64,000 nucleotides of DNA from Ichthyophis bannanicus (lineage: Eukaryota > Chordata > Amphibia > Gymnophiona > Ichthyophiidae): contig CM066039.1 in assembly GCA_033557465.1 (NCBI GenBank), positions 395,021,440-395,085,439 on the forward strand, written 5' to 3'. Below the pieces are notes generated by a model. The model was not told where the DNA came from, did no database searches, and was given only the letters and a program-made list of their open reading frames with translations. This document shows, piece by piece, positions 50,218 through 59,757 of this stretch; the stretch's first letter is position 1; every line of letters starts with the position of its first letter. The translations under genes were made by a program, and so were the position numbers.

Positions 50218-50271
50218 CCTGAATCCCCTGAGGAAGTGAAAACGAAACATGGCCTGTGTCGGGTTATCAGG
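50218..50271 (+). ncRNA. hammerhead-ribozyme-like motif (type I)
   Basis: The core boxes are present in order: CTGAGGA (50228-50234, matching CUGANGA), GAAA (50244-50247) and GTC before the predicted cleavage after 50260. Stem I is formed by CCTGA/TCAGG (50218-50222 with 50267-50271) plus CCC/GGG (50225-50227 with 50261-50263). Stem III is CATG/TGTG with loop GCC. Weak points: an extra A after the first box and a stem II of only about two pairs (GT-GAAA-AC). Such motifs occur in Penelope-like elements and retrozymes; the surrounding 50100-50340 may be that element's end. Confidence 0.45.
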
Positions 50272-50286
50272 TTGTTGAATGATTGA

Positions 50287-50556
50287 TTAATAAAGTATCC
50301 TTCCAACTTTAAACCACGTAGTAGTGACTGGGTATCTGTTGAACAACGTGGTGTGGTGCTCCTTTGGTGTGCTCATTTTGTCTGCCAGTATGTTCATGTC
50401 CTCCGGGAGATAGGAGGCGTGCAGCCAGCACTTGTTCTTCAAGGCCAGTGTCCATATCGCCAGCGCCTCCTTGCAGAGGGAGCGTGACCCGGTGCCCCCT
50501 TGTTTGTTGATGTAAAACATGGTCACTTGGTTGTCAGTCTGGATGAGGACAGACAT
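50287..50556 (-). pseudogene. DIRS copy D RNase H, C-terminal part
   Basis: 89-codon frame: MSVLIQTDNQVTMFYINKQG with GTGSRSLCKEALAIW and ASYLPEDMNILADKMS. These are the Asp-containing QTDN block and the Asn-x-LAD block of the DIRS RNase H domain. The last residues run past the element's end at about 50340. Confidence 0.8.
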
Positions 50557-51567
50557 GCCTTGGAGGTGTGGTAGAAACGCCTTGAGGGCATATCTGATGG
50601 AGGTTGATGTGCAACTGTCGTTCTCTTGGAGACCAGGCCGCTTGTGTGCTGAACTGAAGGAGGTGTGCCCCCCAACCGGTGCAGGAAATGTCCATGGTGA
50701 GTATCGCCTGGTGTTGAGGTGGATGGATATCCTTGCCTACTGAGAGGTTTGTTTGCACCGTCCACCAGTGGAGCTGTGCCTGGAGTTGGGAAGTCATCGG
50801 GACGAGGGTGGACAGTGACTGCGAGTGCTGGTTCCAGTGGGTCTGTAGATGCCATTGGAGCATGCACATCTTCATTCTCACCACCGGGATGACCAAAGTT
50901 GTGGCTGCTATGTGTCCCAGGAGGCGCAGTACAGACCGAACAGAGGTGTTCGCTGATGTGGTTAAGCTGGACGCCAGCGAGGTGATGGCTAACAGCCTGC
51001 GATCTGGGAGGTAGGCTTTCGATGACTGTGTGTCGATGATAGCTCCAATGAACTCCAGTTGCTGGGAAGGCAGAAGCTGTGATTTGCTGTAATTGATGAC
51101 AAACCGGTTGTCTGTAGGGCCACTTGCAGTTCCTGAGCAGAGGAAGCTGTGAGGAGCCAGTCGTCCAGGTAGGGAAAGACAATGATGTTCTGCTAGCGGA
51201 GGTGAGCTGCTGCGACGGCCACACACTTCGTGAAGACGCGTGGGCCGCTGATAGCCCAAAGGGGAGGACTCTGTACTGGTAGTGATGTCCCAGCACATGG
51301 AAATGGAGGTACTTCCTGTGCGCTTTGTGGATGCGGATGTGTGTATATGCTTCCTGCAGATCCAGGGATACCAGTCAGTCACCGGTCTGAATCAGAGAGA
51401 GGATGGAATTGAGGGAGTACATCCGGAATTTCTCCCTGGTGATGAATCTGTTCAGCTTGTGCAGGTCCAAGATGGGGCGCACTCCGCCCGATCTCTTCGG
51501 GATGAGGAAGTATCTGGAGTAAAATCCGTTATTGATCTCGGATGGTGGAACCTCCTCTATGGTGCCT
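50523..51567 (-). pseudogene. DIRS copy D reverse transcriptase / RNase H
   Basis: Two interleaved frames. 50523-51296 starts HYQYRVLPFGLSAAHASSRS and then shifts. 50534-51382 gives FVINYSKSQLLPSQQLEFIG, RLLGHIAATTLVIPVVRMKM, LTMDISCTGWGAHLL (RNase H Asp) and WSPRERQLHINLHQ. The YLDDWL box is split by the frameshift (near 51160-51180). Upstream, 51400-51560 in complement carries the RT start (FYSRYFLIPKRSGGVRPILD). Non-functional. Confidence 0.8.
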
Positions 51568-52232
51568 GTTTGCCTCTCTCTGCTCTGGGAAGAGCAGTGC
51601 CCTCACAGTGCTCTGCTAGGGAGGTAGATATTTAACTCCTGTGACAACTTGCTGTGAGTTCTAGCTGTTTATTTAATTATTTATTGTTTGTCTTTATTGG
51701 TGTGCTACTTCACCTCCCTGTTCCCTTTAGTTTTGCACTTCAGCTTTCTCAGCTGTATAACTTACCTTGCCTCTCTCAACTAACTGGGCTTTGTGTGGTA
51801 GCCAGGTTAACTGTTACTTTAAATTAAATATCTCTCCCTGCTCTGTCCCAGAACTTGCTGTGTTTTAAACATTTTTCCTGCTCTAGCCTACCTGAGGGAC
51901 TACTCCCCTCCCCCCCTGCTGAGGGTACAGGACAGGGTACCTTGTAACAGCCCTCTTTTAATAGGTCTTATTTCCCTCCCTCCCTCCCCAACACCCACCC
52001 GCCCCTGGGGTAATTGTAGCTTTATAGGTACTTACACGTCTTAGAGGAAAGGGGCTGCTCTCAGGTGCAGCTCTTTATCCAAATCAGTCATACAGTGAGG
52101 ACCTGAGATTAATTAAGCTTCAGGTGAACAAGGTATATTAGAGGTATTAGATGCACTTTTATTAGTATAAGCATCTACACCAACCCTTAGTAAATACAGA
52201 ATTTAAAGATTAAACACAAGCTTTAAACTAAG

Positions 52233-52382
52233 ATGCAGACAAAAGTCCAGCAGCGAGATGGGGGCTTTCCAGTCTTTTGCATTGAGTGTCACATGTATGA
52301 TTTTCTCCCAGTTGGTGAGAGGTCTTACGTATGCACTAAGTGCAAGGAGCTCTTTGCTATCAGGGAACAATCCATTCTCTAG
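52233..52382 (+). pseudogene. CR1 ORF1 N-terminal zinc module
   Basis: From the ATG at 52233 the frame encodes 49 residues with FCIECHMYDFLPVGERSYVC and TKC, i.e. a CxxC...CxxC zinc module, then stops at 52380. The rest of ORF1 continues in a different frame (52340-53152), so a single indel near 52378 broke the protein. The start codon is supported by the position after the 5' UTR and by the homologous fragment at 17231. Confidence 0.78.
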
Positions 52383-53152
52383 AGGCTAGAGTAGCAGACC
52401 TGGAAGACATAAGAAAGACAGAGAAGTACATGGACGAGACCTACAGGGATATAGTCCTGAAGTCCCACCTCCAGTCTGGCAGCATCCCTGTTGCCATGGA
52501 GGAGAGAGGTCACGTGACAGGAGAGCATCACCCTGGTGTGGCAGGACGTGATCCTGTAACTAGGACCTGTCCTCCAGGTGATGTAAAACCCTCTCGCACC
52601 GAGGACATTTCTCCAGGGCCATGTGCCCATGAGGGGAGGGTCAGGACAGCTGTTATAGTTGGTGATTCAATCATTAGGCATGTAGATAGTTGGGTGGCTG
52701 GTGGACGTGAGGATCGCCTGGTAACATGCCTGCCTAATGCGAAGGGAGCGGATCTCACGCACCGCCTAGATAGGATCATAGATAGTGCTGGGGAGGAGTC
52801 TGCTGTCTTGGGACATGTCGGTACCAATGACATAGGAAAATGTGATAGGGAGGTTCTGGAGGCTAAATTTAAGCTTTTAGGTAGGAAGTTGAAATCCAGA
52901 ACTTCCAGGATAGCATTCTCCGAAATGCTTCCTGTTCCACGTGCAGGACCCAAAAGGCAGGCAAAGCTCCGGAGTCTCAATGCGTGGATGAGACGATGGT
53001 GCAAGGATGAGGGTTTTGGATTTGTTAGGAACTGGGGAACATTCTGGGGAAAGGAGGGGCTCTTCCGAAGGGATGGGCTTCACCTTAACCAGGATGGAAC
53101 CAGACTGCTGGCATTAACCTTTAAAAAGGAGATAGAGCAGCTTTTAAACTAG
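52340..53152 (+). CDS. CR1 ORF1 esterase (SGNH/GDSL-type) domain, 270 codons
   Basis: After an artefactual first 12 or so residues the frame carries LEARVADLEDI (coiled linker), then an SGNH-hydrolase-type domain: TAVIVGDSIIRHVD with the block-I Ser at residue 110, LGHVGTND (block III, residues 157-164) and RRDGLHLNQDG (block V Asp245/His248). This esterase-type ORF1 is known from CR1 and related LINEs, where it is thought to act on lipids or assist RNP formation. All catalytic motifs look intact although the zinc module is out of frame. Ends naturally at 53152. Confidence 0.85.
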   Translation: MQGALCYQGTIHSLEARVADLEDIRKTEKYMDETYRDIVLKSHLQSGSIPVAMEERGHVTGEHHPGVAGRDPVTRTCPPGDVKPSRTEDISPGPCAHEGRVRTAVIVGDSIIRHVDSWVAGGREDRLVTCLPNAKGADLTHRLDRIIDSAGEESAVLGHVGTNDIGKCDREVLEAKFKLLGRKLKSRTSRIAFSEMLPVPRAGPKRQAKLRSLNAWMRRWCKDEGFGFVRNWGTFWGKEGLFRRDGLHLNQDGTRLLALTFKKEIEQLLN

Positions 53153-53329
53153 ATAATAGGGGAACGCCGACAGTCGCCCAAGAGCGGATGGTTCGGAAGA
53201 AGGTATCCTTGAAGGATACTACCAAAAGCAGTGAGGCTCCAAAAAATAGTATAGTAGGCCAAATGCCCTTGAGTACGGTGCAGACAGAGCATAAGGATGC
53301 CAAATTATCATGTGCCTACCAATAGCCAG

Positions 53330-53773
53330 ATTAATATTAATAAAATACAGTCTCTAAAATGCTTGTAAGCAAATGCTAGAAGTCTAAACAATAGGATGGG
53401 AGAGTTGGAATATATAGCACTAAATGAGAGGTTAGATATGATTGCAATCTCAGAGACATGGTGGAAGGAGGATAACCAGTGGGACACTGTGATACCTGGA
53501 TACAAACTATATCGTAATGATAGAACTGATCAAATTGGTGGAGGGGTTGCGCTCTATGTTAGAGAGGGCATTGAGTCAGAAAGGATTAAAGTTTTGCAGG
53601 AAACAAAATTTGCTGTAGAATCTCTATGGATTGAAATTCCATGTATGAAGGGGAAGGTGATGGCAGTGGGGGTGTACTATCGACCGCCTGGCCAGAATGA
53701 ACAAATGGATGATGAACTGCTCAAAGAAATCAAGGAAGCTAACAAAAGTCACAGCAGAATAATGGGTGATTTC
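53330..53773 (+). pseudogene. CR1 ORF2 endonuclease, N-terminal part
   Basis: Upstream of the Met at 53396 the frame reads ANARSLNNRMGELEYIALNE (catalytic-type Asn), then IAISETWWKEDNQWDT (catalytic Glu), GGGVALYVREGIESERI and MAVGVYYRPPGQNEQMDDEL. It is cut at the GDF box by the L2 insertion; the following sequence at 54627 resumes with YRLGQ/IDW-type residues. The bases coding NYPG were lost at the junction. Confidence 0.85.
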
Positions 53774-54626
53774 AGAATAATGGGTGGAAAAACACCTCAG
53801 CAACACCAACAAGGCCATCTTTCACAAGCTTAGAGTACTACGACCCCTGCGGAATATACTCGATCCATGTGACTTCCGGTCGGTTGCGCAAGCTCTCATC
53901 ATGCCCCACCTAGACTACTGTAACGCCATCTTACAGGGTCTACCAAAGAAAACGACCAATATATTACAGTTGGCACAAAACGTGGCAGCAAGGATCATCA
54001 TGCGCTCAAGCATCACTGAGCATATCACACCTGTATTGATTAAGCTGCACTGGCTACCAATCGTTGCCAGAATTCAATACAAAACATTGGTAACTACGTT
54101 CAAACTAATACATAACCTAGCCCCATCGTTCCTCTCCACCCTTATCTCCACGCAACCAACCACCAGAAACAGGAGAACTATCAACTCAGACACACTACAA
54201 GTTCCAAACTGCATCAGACATGTAAAAGTCAGTACTAGCCGCAGAGCGTTCTCCTTCTCTGCCCCCACCTTATGGAACCACCTACCACAGGAGCTCAGAG
54301 CAAGTAAAAGACATAACTGACTTCAGGAAGAAATTGAAAACGCATCTGTTCAATTCTCACTACAATCAGATGTAAATTCAGGAGGATAAAAGAGGAAGTG
54401 AATGGCTGTATGTAAAAATGTAAATTGGTGTTAATTTATGTTTGTACGTTTAGGTCTATATTCAGACCCCACTATGTGTGCTGTGTATTACCTCTATACT
54501 TTTTATCTATGCCCCAACTTTTCGTCTTGATTTATGACAACTCCCAATGATATAATCAAACCGCTTCTGATCGCTGGAAGTAGCGGTATATAAGTGATTG
54601 CTAAATAAATAAATAAAATAAATTAT
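53774..54626 (+). mobile_element. L2-like LINE inserted in the CR1 endonuclease
   Basis: 5'-truncated L2, about 0.85 kb, same orientation as its host. It starts at about 53774 within ORF2 and ends with the 3' stem AAACCGCTTCTGATCGCTGG...AGCGGTATATAAGTGA and (TAAA)n at 54598-54625. The GATTTCAGAATAATGGGTG stretch partly repeats upstream CR1 sequence. Confidence 0.88.
53784..54320 (+). CDS. L2-like ORF2 C-terminal domain (178 codons, partial)
   Basis: Open frame: FHKLRVLRPLRNILDPCDFR, IMPHLDYCNAILQGLPKKTT, LQLAQNVAARIIMRSSITEH, ITPVLIKLHWLPIVARIQYK and FSAPTLWNHLPQELRA, the L2 ORF2 tail. It shifts frame just before the end (54315-54345, ...TDFRKKLKTHLFNSH in the next frame). No RT core is present. 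Confidence 0.85.
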   Translation: MEKHLSNTNKAIFHKLRVLRPLRNILDPCDFRSVAQALIMPHLDYCNAILQGLPKKTTNILQLAQNVAARIIMRSSITEHITPVLIKLHWLPIVARIQYKTLVTTFKLIHNLAPSFLSTLISTQPTTRNRRTINSDTLQVPNCIRHVKVSTSRRAFSFSAPTLWNHLPQELRASKRHN

Positions 54627-55293
54627 CGACTGGGTCAGTGTCACGGCAGGACATGCTAGGGAGATAACGTTTCTAGATGAAATAAATGACTGCTTCTTGG
54701 AGCAGCTGGTTCATAAACCAACAAGAGGGGAAGCCATACTGGACCTAGTCCTTAGTGGAACACCAGATCTGGTGCAAGAAATAAGGGTGTTGGGACCACT
54801 TGGCAATAGTGATCATAGCATGATCGTGTTTGATTTAATTAGTGGAGGAGGGATAGTAAAGAAATCCACAGTACTACCTTTTAACTTTCGAAAGGGAGAC
54901 CATGATAAAATGAGGAATATAGTTAAGAAAAAACTAAAAGGAGCGGTTGGAAAGGTTAAAGACTTACAGCAAGCTTGGGTGTTATTTAAAAATACTATCC
55001 TCGAAGCCCAGACCAGCTATATTCCACGCATTAAGAAAAGTGGAAGAAAGTCCAAAAAACTGCCAGCATGGTTTAAAGGTGAGGTCAGAGAGGCTGTTGC
55101 TGCCAAAAAAGCATCTTTCAGGAAATGGAAAAAAGAGCCAAACGACAAAAACTGGAAACAGCACAAGCACTGGCAAGTTAAATGCAAAGCATTGATAAGG
55201 CAGGCAAAGCGAGAATTTGAGAAGGAACTTGCTACGGAAGCAAAAACACGAAATAAAGACTTTTCAAGTACATTCATAGCAAAAGGCCCATGA
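54627..55293 (+). pseudogene. CR1 ORF2 endonuclease, C-terminal part and linker
   Basis: Continues the endonuclease after the L2: EQLVHKPTRGEAILDLVLSG, LGPLGNSDHSMIVFDLISGG (SDH catalytic His), VLPFNFRKGDHDKMRNIVKK and the linker PRIKKSGRKSKKLPAWFKGE into REFEKELATEAKTRNKDF. Open for 198 codons from 54697. Confidence 0.85.
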
Positions 55294-55299
55294 GAGAGT

Positions 55300-56215
55300 C
55301 AATTGGACCATTAGATGATAGAGGGGTAAAAGGGGCAGTAAGATGAGACAAGGCTATAGCGGAGAGACTGAATGAATTCTTTGCTTCGGTCTTTACTGAG
55401 GAAGATGTAGGAATGTTACTCAAGACTGAAGTGGTATTTAAAGGTAATACTGCAGAGGAATTGAGAGAAATATCACTACACCGGGAAGATGTATTACAAC
55501 TATTTGATAAACTGAATATTAGCAAATCACCTGGACCGGATGGTATACATCCAAGAGTGTTGAAAGAACTGAAATATGAGATTGCAGACCTGCTATTGGT
55601 AATCTGTGAATTTTCATTAAAATCATCTGTAATACCTGAAGATTGGAGGGTCGCCAATGTAACGCCAGTTTTAAAAAGGGTTCCAGGGGTGACATGGGAA
55701 ATTACAGACCTGTGGAGCCTGACGTCAGTACCGGGGAAAATGGTAGAAACCATCATAAAGAACAAAATTACAGAGCATGTAGATAGTCATGGCCTAATCT
55801 GATATGTTTTTTTGAAGGTGTTAATAAACAGGTAGACAAAGGTGAGTCGGTTGATATAGTGTATCTGGACTTTCAGAAAGCCTTTGACAAGGTCCCTCAT
55901 CAGAGACTTTTGGCAAAACTAAAAAGTCATGGGATAGGAGGCAGTGTACTATTGTGGATCGGGAACTGGTTAAAAGATAGAAAACAGAGGGTAGGGCTAA
56001 ATGGCCAATATTCCCAATGGAAAAAGGTGAATAGTGGAGTACCCCAGGGATCTGTACTGGGTCCGCTACTTTTTGACATATTCATAAATGACCTTGAAAA
56101 GGGAATAACTAGTGAGGTTATCAAATTTGCAGACGATACAAAACTGTTTAAAGTTGTTAAATCCCCAGAGGACTGTGGAAAACTGCAGGAGGATCTGGAT
56201 AAATTGGAAGACTAG
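55300..56215 (+). pseudogene. CR1 ORF2 reverse transcriptase
   Basis: 55413-55802: EELREISLHREDVLQLFDKL, SKSPGPDGIHPRVLKEL, PEDWRVANVTPVLKR. A frameshift follows near 55675-55710, and about 60 bp coding for the QHGF..GRSCLTNL block are missing at 55800. 55859-56215: YLDFQKAFDKVPHQRLLAKL (Asp), SGVPQGSVLGPLLFDIFIND and the catalytic IKFADDTKLF. It is ended by TAG at 56213-56215 in place of the TGG present at 42910 and 7180. Confidence 0.85.
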
Positions 56216-56230
56216 GCATCCAAATGGCAG

Positions 56231-56941
56231 ATGAAATTTAAAGTGGACAAGTGCAAAGTTATGCACCTAGGAAAGAACAACCCACACTATGGTTACATGA
56301 TGCAAGGTTCCACATTGGGAACCACCACCCAGGAAAAAGATTTAGGAGTCATCGTGGATAACATGTTAAAACCCTCCACCCAGTGTGCAGTGGCGGCCAA
56401 GAGAGCAAATAGAATGCTAGGTATCATAAGGAAAGGAATGGAGAACAAAACAAAGGATATTATAATGCCTCTGTATCGTTCCATGGTACGACCGCACCTT
56501 GAATATTGTGTGCAATTCTGGTTGCTGTATCTTAAAAAGGATATAGCATTATTAGAAAAAGTACAGAGAAGAGCCACCAAAATGGTAAAGGGGATGGAAG
56601 GCTACTCCTATGAAGAGAGGCTACAAAGGTTAGGACTCTTCAACCTGGAAAAGAGACGGCTGAGGGGAGATATGATAGAGGTCTATAAATTAATGAATGG
56701 AGTGGAACGGGTAAACGTAGATGGACTGTTTACGCTATCAGAATATAGAAAGACTAGGGGACATGTAATGAAGCTACAGGGTAAACTATTTAAGACAAAT
56801 AAGAGAAAATATTTTTTCACTCAACGTGTAATCAAACTCTGGAATTTGTTACCGGAGGATGTAGTAAGAGCTGTTAGTGTAGCTGGGTTTAAAAAAGGTT
56901 TGGACAAGTTCCTGGAGGAAAGGTCCATAAACCATTATTAA
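56231..56941 (+). pseudogene. CR1 ORF2 C-terminal domain (236 codons)
   Basis: Same phase as the RT just upstream, so only the nonsense codon at 56213 separates them. Blocks: [80 protein letters not shown] and [11 protein letters not shown]. Very similar to 3550-4137. Confidence 0.88.
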
Positions 56942-57103
56942 AAAGGGACCCAGGATAATCAATGCTTGACCCAGTACAAGCATTGTGGAACCTGTGTCTT
57001 TTGGGGATACTGCTAGGTACGTATGATCTAGATTGGCCACTGTTGGAAACAGGATACTGGGCTTGATGGACCTCGGTCTGACCCAGTATGGCATATCTTA
57101 TGT

Positions 57104-57448
57104 GCGGGAGGACAGCAGGTGTATCAGCTCTGCTGCCATGGCACGCTGCAGGTGAGGGGGAGTCTCGCTGAGAGGTTTGTTGCGCTGGCAGGTTGGCGCA
57201 AAAAAGCGAATGCGGTATCCTTTCCGGATGACCTGCAGGACCCAGGAGTCCGAGGTGATCCTTTCCCATTCTGGTAGAAAAAATGACAGGTACCCCCCGA
57301 TCTGGGAGGGGGCTTGCAGTTGCCCCCCGGTCTGGGTGGGGGGCTGCAGATAGTTGTCAAAAGGAGGGGCCACCTTTGACCGTCTGCGTGTTGTTGCTTT
57401 TCTTTGGCTTACGGTCCCGTTGGGACTGGCGCTGGTGTGAGGGTCCAT
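57104..57448 (-). pseudogene. DIRS copy D, gag-polymerase junction region
   Basis: 116-codon minus frame with LQVIRKGYRIRFFAPTCQRN, homologous in position to VLQVVKKGYFLHLQRVPPSY of copy A (8185-8376). In DIRS this stretch precedes the RT core. Interrupted on the left by the CR1 at 51568-57103. Confidence 0.75.
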
Positions 57449-57485
57449 GATAGCAGTTGGCCTTATATCTGGGACCCTGCCACTT

Positions 57486-58169
57486 TCAGTTTGAAGGATA
57501 TCTCTTGTTGTAGTTGTAAGAAGATTTCCGTTGGTAGCTGTTCTTTTGGGTGCTGTTATTGCCGTCGTCTGCCAGGGTTTGCAGGGTAGTGCAGTCCTCT
57601 TTCATGTTGCTTACCGTGTCTGTGACCTTCTCCCCGAAGAGCGATTCGCCTGTGCAGAGAGCATCGGCAATCTTGTCGTGGGAGTCGTCCCGCAGTCCAG
57701 ACGCTCTCAGCCATGCCCACCGCCTGGCGGATATCGCCATACCCGCTGTCCTTACGGACGTATCGAAAGCATCAAAGGCTGTGCTCGCCAGATGTTTGTT
57801 GCATTCAGTCATGTCCGTGAGCGCGGTGGAGAGTAACGCTTGCGATTCTTTTGGGAGAGAGGAGATGGCATTTTTGATGTTTGCCATGCAGGCGTCTTGA
57901 AACAGGACATGCTGAAATTGGTGTGCAGCAATCCTTGCACTGAGCATGGCCCCTTGGTAGACTTTCTTTTCGATGTCATCGAGAAGCTTGTGATCACGTC
58001 CGGCTGGGTTGTTAGCATGGGTGCGGGAGGACTTAACCTTCTTCAGAGCTGAGGACACAATTATAGACTGATGAGGCAGCTGTGGTTTCTTGAACCCTGG
58101 TATGGGTTGAATTTGATACTTGGAGTCTAGCCTCCTGGAGATGCGTGGCCAGATGCAGGGGTCAACCAA
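57486..58169 (-). CDS. DIRS copy D gag, C-terminal part (227 codons)
   Basis: Well preserved frame: RISRRLDSKYQIQPIPGFKK, PQLPHQSIIVSSALKKVKSS, LLDDIEKKVYQGAMLSARIA, LPKESQALLSTALTDMTECN, DTSVRTAGMAISARRWAWLR and IADALCTGESLFGEKVTD, ending in a basic/Asn-rich tail. Helical, no enzymatic motif; a capsid-like role is inferred from position. Separated from 58330-59673 by a short out-of-frame stretch at 58170-58330. Confidence 0.8.
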   Translation of the reverse strand: MVDPCIWPRISRRLDSKYQIQPIPGFKKPQLPHQSIIVSSALKKVKSSRTHANNPAGRDHKLLDDIEKKVYQGAMLSARIAAHQFQHVLFQDACMANIKNAISSLPKESQALLSTALTDMTECNKHLASTAFDAFDTSVRTAGMAISARRWAWLRASGLRDDSHDKIADALCTGESLFGEKVTDTVSNMKEDCTTLQTLADDGNNSTQKNSYQRKSSYNYNKRYPSN

Positions 58170-58329
58170 AGTCTCAAGTGGTTATCCTGTAGTTTGCGGT
58201 GCAGAGGCAATGTGAATGGGGTTTTGGGAACCGTGAGGTACTTCAGGACCTCCGGCTCTGGTTCCTCTGAGGCATTGGGCGCGGTCAGGACCAAGGTGGT
58301 GGCTACCTTATTGAGGAATTTCGGGTAAG

Positions 58330-59673
58330 TCAGGTCCTCCGGGGGGGGAGAGGGGGCGGAGGCCCTTCTGGTTCAGGAGAATGCCTGTTATCTGAAGCAG
58401 TCAGTTTGTTGGACACAGAACCCATGACTGCAGCTTCAATGTCTTGCTCCTCCGTGGTGCTATCCGTGGAGGGAACGTCCGGAGACCGTAGCAGTGGCGT
58501 GTGAGGTCTGGCGGGTTCTGGAATCTGTGTTGCTGGTGGCAGGGCACCCGAGTTCAGAACCGCTGTTGGTTGCGGAGCTGTAGCAGTAGCAGAAGGGGGT
58601 GCTCTTTGCTGTACAAGCTGCGTGAGCAGCTGTAGGATAGCCGAGGAGTTCGCTGGGTCACAGGCATGGCTACAGGATCTGTAGTGGTAGGAAGAGCTGG
58701 AAGAGTTCCTGTCTCTACTCCTGTGCGATCTGTGCCGTCTGGATGCATGACGCCTTGAGCTGTGCCTCCTACGATGCCTATAGCTGGAGCCGGAAGAACT
58801 GCTGCCGTTGGAGCGCTCCCTTACATGTCTTCCCTTCTTGTTCGCGCCCCGGTGACTGCTGCATCGGGAAGCCTCACTGTCTGGCCGGGTAGGACTCATT
58901 TTCCATTTGTGCGCACTGCACCGAGGGGCCTGGAGAACTTCGGTGCAGACTTCTGCGCCGAATGGGCTTACTGGAGTCGAGGGGTGATGACGCGGAGCCT
59001 GGGCGGAGCTAGGACGGCCGACGTCGTGGCTGTTTCCCGGGCAGCTGGGGTCTCGGCGAATCGAAGGATGGTGTGAGGAGTTGGAGGATTTACCCACAGT
59101 GCCATCTTGCAGAGCAGCATGGCCGGGAGTATCCGCATTGCTGGATGAAGAGAGGAGTGCAGGCATCGTGGAGGCATCCAAAGCTAGGCCGGGGATGGAG
59201 GCCCTGTTGGGCACATCCTGGGCTGTAGCAGCAGCAGATGAAGAGGCAATTGGGAGAGACGCTGAGCCGGCCTTGCTCTTAGTGGCCAAATACTCCTTTA
59301 GAGCATGCCCTCTGGACTTCTGGGCCCTCGGGGAGATCCTGGAGCAATGAGGGCAATCTTCCATGTTGTGTGCCGGTCCCAAGCAGTGCACACACAACCC
59401 ATGTAAGTCCGTGCTGCTCATCTTCTTACCGCAGAGAGTGCATTTTTTAAACCCCGGTTTGGGCACTGTAGTGGGTGATGTTGTTGACAAAGAGGGAGAG
59501 CAGGGTCCGTCTTGCTGGCAAGGCGGAAGGAAAAAGACTGGCCAGGCTAGGTGTGGACCCGGGAGGTGGGCTACCTGAGCACGCTCAGAAATCTGAGCTC
59601 TGGAGAGCACTTCCGATCTCGGCGCCGCCCGGAGGACGTCACCAGGTGTGGCTGATGCAATCCTGCAGTCCAT
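58330..59673 (-). CDS. DIRS copy D gag, N-terminal part (447 codons)
   Basis: Longest intact single-element frame in the window. Residues 78-110 hold three Cys pairs, KKCTLCGKKMSSTDLHGLCV, HCLG and DCPHCSRI, a probable zinc-binding segment; residues about 265-330 are Ser/Arg/His-rich (SSYRHRRRHSSRRHASRRHR); the C-terminus is Pro-rich with acidic patches (STTEEQDIEAA). Homologous to the Cys segment of copy B (32595-33095). Known DIRS ORF1 proteins are gag-like; nucleic-acid binding is inferred from the basic and Cys-rich parts. First 20 or so residues may lie upstream of the natural start. Confidence 0.8.
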   Translation of the reverse strand: MDCRIASATPGDVLRAAPRSEVLSRAQISERAQVAHLPGPHLAWPVFFLPPCQQDGPCSPSLSTTSPTTVPKPGFKKCTLCGKKMSSTDLHGLCVHCLGPAHNMEDCPHCSRISPRAQKSRGHALKEYLATKSKAGSASLPIASSSAAATAQDVPNRASIPGLALDASTMPALLSSSSNADTPGHAALQDGTVGKSSNSSHHPSIRRDPSCPGNSHDVGRPSSAQAPRHHPSTPVSPFGAEVCTEVLQAPRCSAHKWKMSPTRPDSEASRCSSHRGANKKGRHVRERSNGSSSSGSSYRHRRRHSSRRHASRRHRSHRSRDRNSSSSSYHYRSCSHACDPANSSAILQLLTQLVQQRAPPSATATAPQPTAVLNSGALPPATQIPEPARPHTPLLRSPDVPSTDSTTEEQDIEAAVMGSVSNKLTASDNRHSPEPEGPPPPLPPRRT

Positions 59674-59757
59674 GGAGAAACATCCACTAGCCTGAAATCA
59701 CTCATTCAAAACACCCTGGAAAACAGACCACAAAGAAGCAGCAACAAAAATTGACTT

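Larger units (their letters stand above)
51568..57103 (+). mobile_element. CR1-type LINE, nearly full length, containing a nested L2
   Basis: About 4.68 kb once the L2 at 53774-54626 is removed. Order: 5' UTR (51568-52232), ORF1 (52233-53152), ORF2 endonuclease (53330-53773, 54627-55290), RT (55300-56215), C-terminal domain (to 56941) and 3' UTR ending GGCATATCTTATGT. Inserted in DIRS copy D, without an obvious target duplication. The only copy here with ORF1. Lesions: frameshift in ORF1 at about 52378, a small RT deletion at about 55800 and a Trp-to-stop change at 56213. Confidence 0.9.
50340..59690 (-). mobile_element. DIRS-type retrotransposon copy D, split by a CR1
   Basis: Minus-strand pieces 59690-57104 (gag and start of the polymerase region) and 51567-50340 (RT and RNase H) are separated by the CR1 at 51568-57103. 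The tyrosine recombinase is missing to the left of 50340. Copy D differs from A and B at many positions and represents a different subfamily; its gag is the best preserved in the window. Confidence 0.85.

Noticed and set aside
58330..59673. Host SR-type splicing protein (Ser/Arg-rich ORF)
   Set aside because: The Cys-pair segment and its collinearity with DIRS copies A and B, followed by DIRS gag and RT, identify it as transposon gag.
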